A stretch of 64,000 nt of DNA from Rufibacter latericius (lineage in GTDB: Bacteria; Bacteroidota; Bacteroidia; Cytophagales; Hymenobacteraceae), in assembly GCF_003721515.1 (NCBI RefSeq), contig NZ_RJJD01000013.1:62001-126000 (forward strand). Reading direction: 5' to 3'. Shown here one piece after another: positions 56,616-64,000 of the stretch (within the stretch, counting starts at the first letter, position 1; each line of letters starts with the position of its first letter). The notes below the pieces were generated by a model. The model saw only the letters and a list, made by a program, of their open reading frames with translations. It searched no databases and was not told the DNA's origin. The position numbers were made by a program, and so were the translations under genes.

Positions 56616-58910
56616 TTATTTGCTTACCAATTCTTCGTGCGCCGGAATGTCTTTAGACACGTCCTCGTCTTCTTCCAGCGAATGCCCGGTTTTCAGGCCG
56701 ATGACAAACCAGGCCAAAGCACCAGCGCCCACCGCGAAAATAGTGTCACCTATTACTCGCAGCCACCGCAGGACCTCCATGGCGTCAGTTTGCATGAATT
56801 CCATGGAGCGGGCATACCAAAGGCCGTATTTCACGCTGGCCCAGGTCTGCATCAATCCAATAGGCAGCACACTGATCAAAACCATGAGGGCCAGGCCGAT
56901 GTTGATGGACCAGAACGCAAAACTGATGACCCCGTCCTTCCAGCGTCTCCGGCTGGAGAGGCCTTTCAGGACAAACAGCATCAGGCCAATACCCAGCACC
57001 CCGTACACGCCAAACAAGGCGGTGTGGGCGTGTACCGGTGTGGTATTCAGCCCCTGCATGTAGTACAGCGCAATGGGCGGGTTAATTAGGAAGCCGAACA
57101 CGCCCGCACCCACCAGGTTCCAGAACGCCACGGCGATAAAGCAGTAGATGGGCCATTTATAGGCTCTGATCCAGGTGGTGGAGCGGCTGATGGTAAAGTT
57201 ATGGTAGGCCTCAAACCCAATGAGCACCAGCGGCACTACTTCCAGGGCGCTGAACGTGGCCCCTAAGGCCATCACGGACGTAGGCGTTCCGGAGAAATAC
57301 AGATGGTGAAACGTGCCTATAATGCCCCCGAACAGGAAAATGATGGTGGAGAACAACACGGTGGCGGTGGCCATTTTGGTTTCCAGCAAGCCCATCCGCA
57401 CAAACAGGAACGCGATGACCACGGTGGCGAATACCTCAAAGAAACCTTCTACCCACAGGTGCACCACCCACCAGCGCCAATACTCGGCGATGGCCAGGTT
57501 GGTGTGCTGGCCCCACATAAGGCCCGCGGCCCAGAACAAGGCAATGGCTGCGGAAGAGATCAGAAACATGCCCAACAAATGCCGGCCTTCGGCATCACTT
57601 TTAAACGCGGGCCAGATGGCGCGAACCATCAGAAACAGCCACAGGAACAAACCTATCAGCAGGAAAATCTGCCAGAAACGGCCCATGTCTACGTATTCAT
57701 AGCCCTGGTGCCCAAACCAGAAGTTCTCGCCGTAGCCCAGTTTCTGCATAACCCCGAACCACTGCCCAGCCAGCGAGCCCGCTACAATAATGAGCAGGCA
57801 GATGAACAGGAAGTTAACGCCCAGCCGCTGGAACTTCGGCTCATGCCCCGAAACGGCCGGGGCAATGTACAAGCCGGTCGCCAGCCAGGAGGTGGCAATC
57901 CAAAAGATGCCCAGTTGCACGTGCCAGGTACGGGTAATGGAGTAGGGCAGGAAATCTGAGAGCGGGAAGCCATACAGGGCCTGCCCTTCCACGCCGTAGT
58001 GGGCCGTAACCACCCCAAACGTAATCTGCACGACGATGAGAGCGGTTACAATCCAAAAGTATTTAAGGGTGGCGCGCATGGACGACGTGGCCTGCAAACC
58101 CAGCAAGGGGTCTTCCTTAGGGAGTTTGCTGTGGTCTAGTTCCTCTTCTTTGTGCGAGGCATAATAAAAGGCCAGCAGACCAATGCCCGAGATAAGCACA
58201 ATCACGCTGAAGCCGGTCCAGATGAGGAGGTCGGCGCTGGGGCGGTTTCCTACTAGTTCCTCGGCGGGCCAGTTGTTTGTGTAGGTGATATCCTGACCGG
58301 GGCGTTCGGTGACGCAGGCCCAGGTGGCCCAGAAGAAGAAGGCGTTCAGCTTGCGCATGCGCTCCGGATCCTCTACCGTGTTGTTTTTCATGGCGTAGGC
58401 ATCGCGGTACTCCGCCAGGGCCGAGTCGTTCATGAAAAGGCCGGTATAATGCGCACTTACCCCGGCAATGGCCTCGGCGCGGAGGTCGGAGATGGTAAGT
58501 ATGCCGGTTTCTAAATTATAGCCATTGGCCCTGATCTGTTTCTGCAAGCGGGCCTGCAGCATGGCTTTCGTTTCCTCGTTCAGGGCATCATAGTTGGTGC
58601 CTTTGGCCTCCTGGGCCCAACGGTCTAAGAAGAACATGGCTTCTTTGTGGAGCCAATCAGCGGTCCAGTCGGGGGCGGTGTAGGCCCCATGGCCCCAGAT
58701 GGAGCCTAGTTCCTGGCCACCCGTAGACTGCCACACATTTTGCCCATCCATAATGTCCTGGGCGGTAAAGATGGTTTGGCCTGAGGCTGTGACCACCCTT
58801 TCCGGAATGGGCGGTGCCTCCCGGTAAATTTCAGAACCATAGTAGCCGAGAACGGCAAAGGACCCGACTATAACGACAATGAATCCGATCCAGAGTTTTT
58901 TGTACCTCAT
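56616..58910 (-). CDS. norZ: Quinol-type nitric oxide reductase (qNOR)
   Basis: 764 residues from the ATG at 58910 (MRYKKLWIGFIVVIVG). The N-terminal extension with GGQELGSIWGHGAYTAPDWTADWLH (about residues 68-92) marks the single-subunit qNOR. The following 12-helix NorB-like body has the non-haem iron region HLWVEGFFEVFATVVIAF and HLYFSGTPTSVMALGATFSALEVVPL. It reduces NO to N2O with quinol electrons in the cytoplasmic membrane. It is divergent from the membrane gene at 59241, with a Crp/Fnr-type dyad between. Confidence 0.94.
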   Translation of the reverse strand: MRYKKLWIGFIVVIVGSFAVLGYYGSEIYREAPPIPERVVTASGQTIFTAQDIMDGQNVWQSTGGQELGSIWGHGAYTAPDWTADWLHKEAMFFLDRWAQEAKGTNYDALNEETKAMLQARLQKQIRANGYNLETGILTISDLRAEAIAGVSAHYTGLFMNDSALAEYRDAYAMKNNTVEDPERMRKLNAFFFWATWACVTERPGQDITYTNNWPAEELVGNRPSADLLIWTGFSVIVLISGIGLLAFYYASHKEEELDHSKLPKEDPLLGLQATSSMRATLKYFWIVTALIVVQITFGVVTAHYGVEGQALYGFPLSDFLPYSITRTWHVQLGIFWIATSWLATGLYIAPAVSGHEPKFQRLGVNFLFICLLIIVAGSLAGQWFGVMQKLGYGENFWFGHQGYEYVDMGRFWQIFLLIGLFLWLFLMVRAIWPAFKSDAEGRHLLGMFLISSAAIALFWAAGLMWGQHTNLAIAEYWRWWVVHLWVEGFFEVFATVVIAFLFVRMGLLETKMATATVLFSTIIFLFGGIIGTFHHLYFSGTPTSVMALGATFSALEVVPLVLIGFEAYHNFTISRSTTWIRAYKWPIYCFIAVAFWNLVGAGVFGFLINPPIALYYMQGLNTTPVHAHTALFGVYGVLGIGLMLFVLKGLSSRRRWKDGVISFAFWSINIGLALMVLISVLPIGLMQTWASVKYGLWYARSMEFMQTDAMEVLRWLRVIGDTIFAVGAGALAWFVIGLKTGHSLEEDEDVSKDIPAHEELVSK

Positions 58911-59240
58911 AAAAGTGAGTTTAAGTATAAAAAAATGCGCGCAGCCTATAGAATACAAACAGGGTAAATAGGAGTACTACCGCCCTGAAACTTGAGAATA
59001 GACGCCTTTTGCCACTCATTTTAAATATTGCTAGTGGTAAATATTGTTGTCAATAAGGTTGAATTGAAACTTAGGCAATTGTGAATTCCCATTCGGTTAC
59101 CATTCCAAAGGTCATATTCGGGCCAAGGAAGGGAAATGACAAAAGTCATCTATAAAAGAGTTATATATCTTTTATTAACCTATGTCTGCACTTTACTTTT
59201 AACTCCTAGAGGAGCCTAGGCAAAGTGCTTAGGAAAACAA
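58911..59240. other. Divergent control region of norZ and the 59241 gene
   Basis: 330 bases without a gene, AT-rich. The ATGA-N6-TCAT dyad (59136-59149) lies here, 226 bases from norZ and 92 from the plus-strand gene. No second dyad was found. No terminator. Confidence 0.5.
59136..59149. promoter_or_regulatory. Crp/Fnr-type dyad in norZ divergent region
   Basis: ATGAC-AAAA-GTCAT, a perfect 5-bp dyad, with the same ATGA-N6-TCAT frame as the site before the nos genes. Confidence 0.55.
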
Positions 59241-60536
59241 ATGGACGGGAATAACACAGCAGCGGCAGCAAAAAGTGATGCCTTGACCCTTTCGTCTAAG
59301 CGCGGTTGGTTTTTGGTGGCGCTGGCCAACCTGGTGGTGGTGGCGTTTCTGGGGCTTCTGCTGCGGTATATGATGGTGGGCACGGTACCGGCGGTGAATT
59401 ATAAGTATCTGCTTCACGCGCATTCGCACGTGGCTTTGCTGGGTTGGCTCTATGCCGCGGTTTTTGTGGCCTTGCTGGCCTCATATTTGCCGGAAGAGTT
59501 GCGCAACAAGCCCACCTACACCTGGCAGTTCTGGCTCTCGCAGGGCACGGTACTGGGCATGTTGGTGAGCTTTCCGATACAGGGCTACGCGCCAGGCTCT
59601 ATTACCTTTTCCACGGTGCACCTGCTCCTGAGTTACTGGTTTATCTATCAATTTCTAAAGGATGCCAAAACCGCCTGCGTTAGCCAAGGGAAACACGGAT
59701 TTTCCTTTCGGCTGGTCAAGGCGGCCTTGATTTTTTTGGCGCTTTCCTCGTTAGGTCCTTGGGCCATGGCGCCCATCGTGGCCACCGGGCACAGCGGCAG
59801 CGAAATGTACTACAACGCCATCTATTTTTACCTCCACTTCCAGTACAACGGGTGGTTGGTGTTTGCCGTGTTGGGGCTTTTGCTCTGGATGCTGGAGCAC
59901 CACGGTATTGCCTTTGATTTTAAAACCGCCCTTGCTTTTTTCAGGCTGATGTTCTGGGCTTGTCTGCCCGCTTACCTGCTCTCCTTCCTTTGGACGAAGC
60001 CCGCCGGCCTTGTTTTTCTGGCGGCGGGAGCAGCGGCCTCGGTGCAGGTGGTGGCGCTGGCCTTGCTGCTACAGATGCTCTGGCCCGCGCGCGCGCAACT
60101 CCTGCGCCTGTTCGGGAGATGGGACCGCGCTTTGTTCTCCTTGGCGGCGTTCGCCTTTGTCCTCAAAACAGGCATGCAACTTCTGACGGCCTTCCCTTAC
60201 CTGGCCGCGCTGGCCTTTCAGGTGCGGTTCTTCATCATCGGGTACCTGCATTTGGTGCTCATCGGGTTTGTCAGCCTTTTCCTGTTTGCCTTTTTCTTCC
60301 GGCTGGGATGGCTAAGCTTTCGGGGCCGCATGGGCCGCTGGGGAATGGGCTTTTTCCTGGCCGCCTTTGCCGGTACCGAGGTCCTCCTTTTCCTACAGGG
60401 TGCGTTTCTCTGGCTCAGGCTTGGTGCCCTTCCTTATTTTTATGAACTGATGTTCAGCATCAGCACCCTGCTGCCAGGGGGAATTCTGCTGATTTTGCTT
60501 GGGCAGTGCCGGGCAGGCAGGAAAGTCGTTTCTTAG
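59241..60536 (+). CDS. Multi-helix membrane protein, haem-copper-oxidase-like
   Basis: 431 residues with about 12 helices. Histidine-bearing helix YKYLLHAHSHVALLGWLYAAVF (about 52-74) resembles helix 2 of oxidase subunit I or NnrS-type proteins; HFQYNGWLVFAVLGLLLWMLEHHG lies further on, and GYLHLVLIGFVSLFLF near 335. The sixth ligand and the catalytic His trio are not complete to my eye, so it is unlikely to be an oxidase. Related protein at 63311. The position beside norZ and ric suggests a role in NO response or haem-copper assembly. Function inferred only. Confidence 0.7.
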   Translation: MDGNNTAAAAKSDALTLSSKRGWFLVALANLVVVAFLGLLLRYMMVGTVPAVNYKYLLHAHSHVALLGWLYAAVFVALLASYLPEELRNKPTYTWQFWLSQGTVLGMLVSFPIQGYAPGSITFSTVHLLLSYWFIYQFLKDAKTACVSQGKHGFSFRLVKAALIFLALSSLGPWAMAPIVATGHSGSEMYYNAIYFYLHFQYNGWLVFAVLGLLLWMLEHHGIAFDFKTALAFFRLMFWACLPAYLLSFLWTKPAGLVFLAAGAAASVQVVALALLLQMLWPARAQLLRLFGRWDRALFSLAAFAFVLKTGMQLLTAFPYLAALAFQVRFFIIGYLHLVLIGFVSLFLFAFFFRLGWLSFRGRMGRWGMGFFLAAFAGTEVLLFLQGAFLWLRLGALPYFYELMFSISTLLPGGILLILLGQCRAGRKVVS

Positions 60537-60633
60537 TGGAAGGCTGGCTTTCTGTTCCGGCGAATACTGCGGCGGCCGCATAAACCGTGACATTCAGCCA
60601 TCCTTGTACAAAACACATCAGAAAAACCCGCTG

Positions 60634-60667
60634 TTTTCGGCCTCTTTTCGGGAAATCAGGCCGAAAA
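60634..60667 (+). terminator. Hairpin after the 59241 gene
   Basis: TTTTCGGCCT (60634-60643) and AGGCCGAAAA (60658-60667), a perfect 10-bp stem with 14-nt loop. No long T tract, only TTTCTCTTTT after 9 bases. Confidence 0.5.
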
Positions 60668-60728
60668 AGGCCCGTTTCTCTTTTGATTCCCCTGCATCGG
60701 CCGGGGGCGTCTGCTCGCTTTGCGGCAA

Positions 60729-60742
60729 ATTAACAAAGTCAT
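60729..60742. promoter_or_regulatory. Partial Crp/Fnr-type dyad upstream of ric
   Basis: ATTA-ACAAAG-TCAT, one base from the ATGA-N6-TCAT pattern. The right half and flank AAAGTCATCT equal those of the site at 59136. It is about 160 bases from the ric -7 element, so activation from here is uncertain. Confidence 0.3.
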
Positions 60743-60901
60743 CTGCCGCCCGTCATGACGAGCATCAGTGGGGAAGGCCCCACCGTGGGTGGTAATTTTG
60801 CATCATCGCAGCAGCAAACAAGAAGTGTATTTGCCGATGTAGTAAAGGTAGAAATAAAATAATAAAATACCTTTAAGTCTTTTATTATTGAAATGTTTTT
60901 T

Positions 60902-60909
60902 TAACTTTG
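60902..60909 (+). promoter_or_regulatory. -7 element of ric
   Basis: TAACTTTG, an exact TAnnTTTG match, 41 bases upstream of the ric start codon. No clear -33 element. Confidence 0.45.
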
Positions 60910-60950
60910 AAGTGTTGATTGAAACAAGAACCCAAACTTACTAACTTAAC

Positions 60951-61907
60951 ATGTCAACTACTGAAACCAAAGACGTCTTAGATGTTACCGCGCTGGAGCC
61001 GCGCATGAAGCACCCTACCATTTTTGAATGGTTCGACGAACTGAAAGGCGGCGAGGCCTTCATCATCCATAATGACCATGACCCTAAGCCGCTGTACTAC
61101 CAGTTGCTGGGCGAGCGCGGCAATATTTTCAAGTGGGAATACCTGGCGCAAGGCCCTGAGGTATGGGAGGTGAAAATCTCTAAACTCACGACCACTGAGG
61201 AAGAGAGCATTGGCGAGATGGTGGCGAAAGACTTCAGGAAGGCACAGGTTTTCAAGAAATACGGCATTGACTTCTGCTGCGGCGGCAAGAAATCTATCAG
61301 CCAGGTATGCGAGGAGAAAGGCATTAACCCTGAGGTGGTGGAGCTTGAATTGAATGCCTTGCCAGATACTTCAGCGGTGGCTCAAACCGACTTTGCCAGT
61401 TGGGACCTTTCCTTCCTGGCCGACTACATTGTGAATATCCACCATAGGTACGTACGGGAGGCCATTCCGGCCTTGTATGAATACACCAGCAAGATTGCCC
61501 GCGTGCATGGCACCAACCATCCAGAGTTGTTGCAGGTGGCCAAGCACTTTGCGAATGTGGCCAATGAACTGGGGAGCCACATGCCTAAAGAAGAACGCGT
61601 GCTGTTCCCGTTCATCAAGCAACTGAATGAGGCCAAGCAGAAAGGCGAAAAAGTGGCTCCTCCGGCTTTTGGCAGCATTCAGAACCCCATCAATATGATG
61701 GAGATGGAGCACGAGGCCGCCGGTGGCGAATTGGAAGCCATCAGAACCCTGACCAATGATTTCACCCTGCCCGAGGATGCCTGCGCCACCTACCAAGTGG
61801 CTTTCGCCAAGCTGCAGGAGTTTGAAGAAGATTTACAGCGCCACATTCATTTAGAGAACAACATTTTGTTCCCTAAGGCGCTAGAAGTGGAAAAAGAAGT
61901 TTTATAA
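60951..61907 (+). CDS. ric: RIC iron-sulfur repair di-iron protein with DUF2249 domain
   Basis: 318 residues. Domain order: DUF2249 (about 10-80, HPTIFEWFDELKGGEAFIIHNDHDPKPLYYQL), ScdA-type N-terminal domain with the CCGG motif (about 84-140, FKKYGIDFCCGGKKSI) and a hemerythrin di-iron domain (about 148-310) with HHRYVREAI, HGTNHPEL, HMPKEERVLFPF, MEHEAAGGELEAI and HIHLENNILFP. RIC/YtfE proteins mend NO-damaged Fe-S clusters. The DUF2249 fusion to the front is additional. It starts the plus-strand group to 64 kb. Confidence 0.92.
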   Translation: MSTTETKDVLDVTALEPRMKHPTIFEWFDELKGGEAFIIHNDHDPKPLYYQLLGERGNIFKWEYLAQGPEVWEVKISKLTTTEEESIGEMVAKDFRKAQVFKKYGIDFCCGGKKSISQVCEEKGINPEVVELELNALPDTSAVAQTDFASWDLSFLADYIVNIHHRYVREAIPALYEYTSKIARVHGTNHPELLQVAKHFANVANELGSHMPKEERVLFPFIKQLNEAKQKGEKVAPPAFGSIQNPINMMEMEHEAAGGELEAIRTLTNDFTLPEDACATYQVAFAKLQEFEEDLQRHIHLENNILFPKALEVEKEVL

Positions 61908-61981
61908 GTAAGTGGAAGGGGCGGACCATCGCAGGCCTGCCCACTTCCCACAACTTAAATAGGGCACTGCCCACGAACGTC

Positions 61982-62485
61982 ATGAAAGCTACTGTGACAC
62001 CCCAAAAAAGAGACAAGAGTCTGGTACCCCTTTCCCGTGACCACCACTTCGGTCTGTTGTTCTGCTGGAAGATTAGGCAGGGACTCAAAAAAGGCACTGA
62101 CCTGAAACTGCTGCGCGCCTACGTGCGCTATTTCTGGAACATCGTTCTCAAAGCACACTGCCAGGAGGAAGAGTGGCTGCTGGCCCGCGTGCTACCCCAA
62201 GACCATGAAGTACGCCTGAGGCTGGAAGAGGAGCACCGCCTCCTGCAGACACTGGTAGTCCTCATTCAGGAAGGCAGTCCCATGAACAAAGAGCTGTTCA
62301 AAGTACTGGACAAAGACCTCACCAACCACATACGCTGGGAGGAGCGCGAGCTGTTCCCGTACCTGCAGAGCTTAGTACCTGCTGAAGAGTTGGAACTTGC
62401 CGCCAAGCTATTGGAGCACAAACACGAACCCAGGGAAGACGCATTCACGCCTGAATTCTGGTCTTCCAATGCCAAAGCCGCTTAG
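61982..62485 (+). CDS. Hemerythrin-domain protein
   Basis: 167 residues, four-helix hemerythrin type. Candidate iron ligands: SRDHHFGLLFCWKI (about 18-31), HCQEEEWLLARVL, LEEEHRLLQTL and HIRWEERELFPYLQ. It probably binds NO or O2, or senses them. It is 74 bases after ric and 2 bases before the DUF2249 gene, in what looks like one operon for NO response. Confidence 0.88.
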   Translation: MKATVTPQKRDKSLVPLSRDHHFGLLFCWKIRQGLKKGTDLKLLRAYVRYFWNIVLKAHCQEEEWLLARVLPQDHEVRLRLEEEHRLLQTLVVLIQEGSPMNKELFKVLDKDLTNHIRWEERELFPYLQSLVPAEELELAAKLLEHKHEPREDAFTPEFWSSNAKAA

Positions 62486-62487
62486 CC

Positions 62488-63306
62488 ATGCAAATTGCCG
62501 CCACCACCAAAATCTCAGCTGTAATCAAGGAAAATCCTGCGGCCATTGAAGCCATCGTTTCTATCAACCGGCATTTTGAGAAGCTCAGGAATCCGTTGCT
62601 GCGCAAGATTCTGGCCTCCAGGGTGACCATAGCCGATGCGGCCCGCATGGGTGGCTGCCAGGTAGAGGCCTTTTTTGAAAAGCTGGCGCCGCTGGGGTTT
62701 GAGGTGAAAAAGCAAACTGCTGAGGCGGTGCCGCAGGTAATACCCTCAGCTTTTGTTTTTCCGGTGTTCTTGCAAGAGCTGCCCCCAAATGCCTTCCTCT
62801 ACCTCGATGTGCGCGAAGATATTGCCGCTGGCAATGACCCGTTCCTGAGCATCATGAAGGCGGTTGAGCAAGTGAACGGGCAGAACGCCCTGGTCATTCT
62901 CAACACGTTTGAGCCCACACCGCTTATTCAGATTCTGCAGAAACGCGGCTATGTCAGCTTCGCAGAGGTGAAGTCACCGGAGCTGGTCTATACCTACTTC
63001 TGGCGCAAAGGTGCCGGGACGGTTTCTTCTACTTTGGCGAGCGCCGAATGGACTGGTGACTTTGAACAAAGCCTGGCCCAGTATGCAGGAAACCTGAAGC
63101 AGGTTGACGTGCGCCAATTGGAAATGCCGTTGCCTATGGTTACTATTCTCAAGGAACTGGAGGGGCTGCCTTTCGGGAAAGCCTTGCACGTGACCCATCA
63201 GCGGGTGCCCCAGTTCCTGCTCCCCAAGTTGCAGGAAAGGGGCTTTCAGGTAGCCATAAAAGAAGTAGGTCCCGGGGAAGTGTATCTGCTCATTTATAAA
63301 CCTTAA
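62488..63306 (+). CDS. DUF1858/DUF2249 protein
   Basis: 272 residues. A DUF1858-like N-terminal domain (IAATTKISAVIKENPAAIEAIVSINRHFEKLRNP, about 3-36) is followed by two DUF2249 units (about 95-170: LPPNAFLYLDVREDIAAGNDPFLSIM; and 203-270: VDVRQLEMPLPMVTILKELEGLPFGKALHV). DUF2249 proteins occur beside NO-response genes. The same domain is fused to RIC upstream. Starts 2 bases after the hemerythrin gene. Function unknown. Confidence 0.85.
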   Translation: MQIAATTKISAVIKENPAAIEAIVSINRHFEKLRNPLLRKILASRVTIADAARMGGCQVEAFFEKLAPLGFEVKKQTAEAVPQVIPSAFVFPVFLQELPPNAFLYLDVREDIAAGNDPFLSIMKAVEQVNGQNALVILNTFEPTPLIQILQKRGYVSFAEVKSPELVYTYFWRKGAGTVSSTLASAEWTGDFEQSLAQYAGNLKQVDVRQLEMPLPMVTILKELEGLPFGKALHVTHQRVPQFLLPKLQERGFQVAIKEVGPGEVYLLIYKP

Positions 63307-63310
63307 AGCC

Positions 63311-64000
63311 ATGAGTACCGCAACCGCCTCCAATTCCCCCAGCAAATGGGTAGTGTTGCCGCATTATGCCTTTGCCGCCCTTTCTTTTTTGACGCTCACG
63401 TTGCTGCTGCTCTTCTCCACCGATGCCTTTGGCGGCCACTATTTTCACCCCAAGCTCCTGACGCTGACCCACGTGGCAGTGCTGGGCTGGGCGACCATGA
63501 CCATCTTCGGGGCACTGTACCAATTGCTGCCGGTAGTGCTGGAAGGCAAACTCTACAGTGAGAAGCTGGCCCTCTGGACGTTCGGGTTGTTAGGGACGGG
63601 TACCATTCTGCTGGCGTACTCCTTCTGGTTTTTCCAGGTGGGCTTGCCCATGCATCTGGCGGCCTGCTGCCTGTTGATTTCCTTTCTGCTCTTCAACATC
63701 AACATCCTCCAGACGGCCAGGAAAGCACCTAAGTGGACGGTAGAGGCAGATTTTATATTGACGTCGGCGGCCTGGCTTTTGCTCACCGGTTTTATTGGGT
63801 TACTGATGGCGGTGAACTTTTCAACGCCATTTCTGCCCCAGGACCACGTGCACTACCTGAAACTGCACGCCCACATCGGAATGGCCGGTTGGTTTCTGCT
63901 TTTGATAATAGGGGTTGGGTCCAAACTGATTCCTATGTTCCTGCTGGCGCACGTAGAGGGCACCAAACACCTGAACTGGTCTTACAACCTCATCAACGCG
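63311..64000 (+). CDS. Haem-copper-oxidase-like membrane protein, 3' end cut
   Basis: 230 residues visible from the ATG at 63311 (MSTATASNSPSKWVVLPHYAFAALSFLTL) to the window end, open throughout. Helices include LLTLTHVAVLGWATMTIFGALYQLLPVVL and HYLKLHAHIGMAGWFLLLIIGVGSKLIPMFLLAH. The THxxVLGW and HAHxGMAGW pattern is like oxidase subunit I or NnrS-type proteins and like the gene at 59241. It begins 4 bases after the DUF2249 gene, so it belongs to the same transcript. The missing C-terminus prevents a firmer call. Confidence 0.75.
   Translation, partial: MSTATASNSPSKWVVLPHYAFAALSFLTLTLLLLFSTDAFGGHYFHPKLLTLTHVAVLGWATMTIFGALYQLLPVVLEGKLYSEKLALWTFGLLGTGTILLAYSFWFFQVGLPMHLAACCLLISFLLFNINILQTARKAPKWTVEADFILTSAAWLLLTGFIGLLMAVNFSTPFLPQDHVHYLKLHAHIGMAGWFLLLIIGVGSKLIPMFLLAHVEGTKHLNWSYNLINA

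Larger units (their letters stand above)
60537..60950. other. Gap upstream of ric
   Basis: 414 bases without a gene. It holds a hairpin after the previous gene (60634-60667: TTTTCGGCCT with AGGCCGAAAA), a partial Crp/Fnr-type dyad (60729-60742), a short CGTCATGACG palindrome (60751-60760) and a -7 element TAACTTTG (60902-60909) before ric. Confidence 0.5.

Overview
The window looks like chromosome, or a large accessory replicon, of a GC-rich aerobic or denitrifying Bacteroidota bacterium, most likely the Hymenobacteraceae (Rufibacter, Pontibacter or Hymenobacter type). The signs are a Bacteroidetes-type traA-traN conjugation set, YWFCY-type MobC, DUF3945, DUF4099, DUF4133, DUF4134 and DUF4138 proteins, promoters with the TAnnTTTG -7 element, and a Sec-dependent (clade II) nitrous oxide reductase. 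The genus is inference. No rRNA, tRNA, CRISPR array, integrase or transposase was seen.

Region 1 (0-17 kb, nearly all minus strand) is a metal island. It holds a Cus/Czc-type RND efflux system: a CusA-like pump split into two overlapping ORFs, a TolC protein, two adaptors carrying CPMHPQ-type metal-binding domains and a small metal-binding lipoprotein. Accessory envelope proteins and an AraC regulator with a CxxC head follow. Then come small regulators, two tandem STAS-like paralogues, and a TonB siderophore receptor behind a promoter flanked by two Fur-box-like palindromes.

Region 2 (17-25 kb) carries small unknown genes, a Fic enzyme with a VbhA-like antitoxin, and an arsenic operon (arsR, DUF6428, arsN, arsC, metallophosphoesterase, ACR3 pump) with two matching ArsR-type operators.

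Region 3 (24-48 kb) is a conjugative element core. On the minus strand are DUF932, toprim, DUF3945, XRE, MobC coupling protein, MobB relaxase and MobA. On the plus strand are ParA/TraA, TraB and a type IV secretion operon (TraE, F, G, I, J, K, L, M, N) with an extra lipoprotein gene inserted. Between mobA and parA lies a non-coding array of about 1.1 kb with strict 4-bp periodicity: A is at the third position of 243 of 277 successive tetrads, with no phase slip. It contains a 34-bp palindrome just upstream of parA. This is the most unusual object in the window and a candidate oriT or centromere. Twin TATTTAT-N3-ATAAATA palindromes precede the tra operon, and a close variant sits in the DUF3945/M23 divergent promoter, suggesting one shared regulator.

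Region 4 (48-64 kb) is a denitrification and nitrosative-stress island: cytochrome c, nosZ, a membrane protein, nosL, nosD, nosF, nosY, a decayed gene, a quinol-type NO reductase, two multi-TM histidine-rich proteins, the RIC iron-sulfur repair protein, a hemerythrin protein and a DUF2249 protein. Matching ATGA-N6-TCAT (Crp/Fnr-type) dyads lie upstream of the nos and nor parts. The genes together would reduce NO to N2 and repair NO damage; nitrate and nitrite reductases are not in the window.
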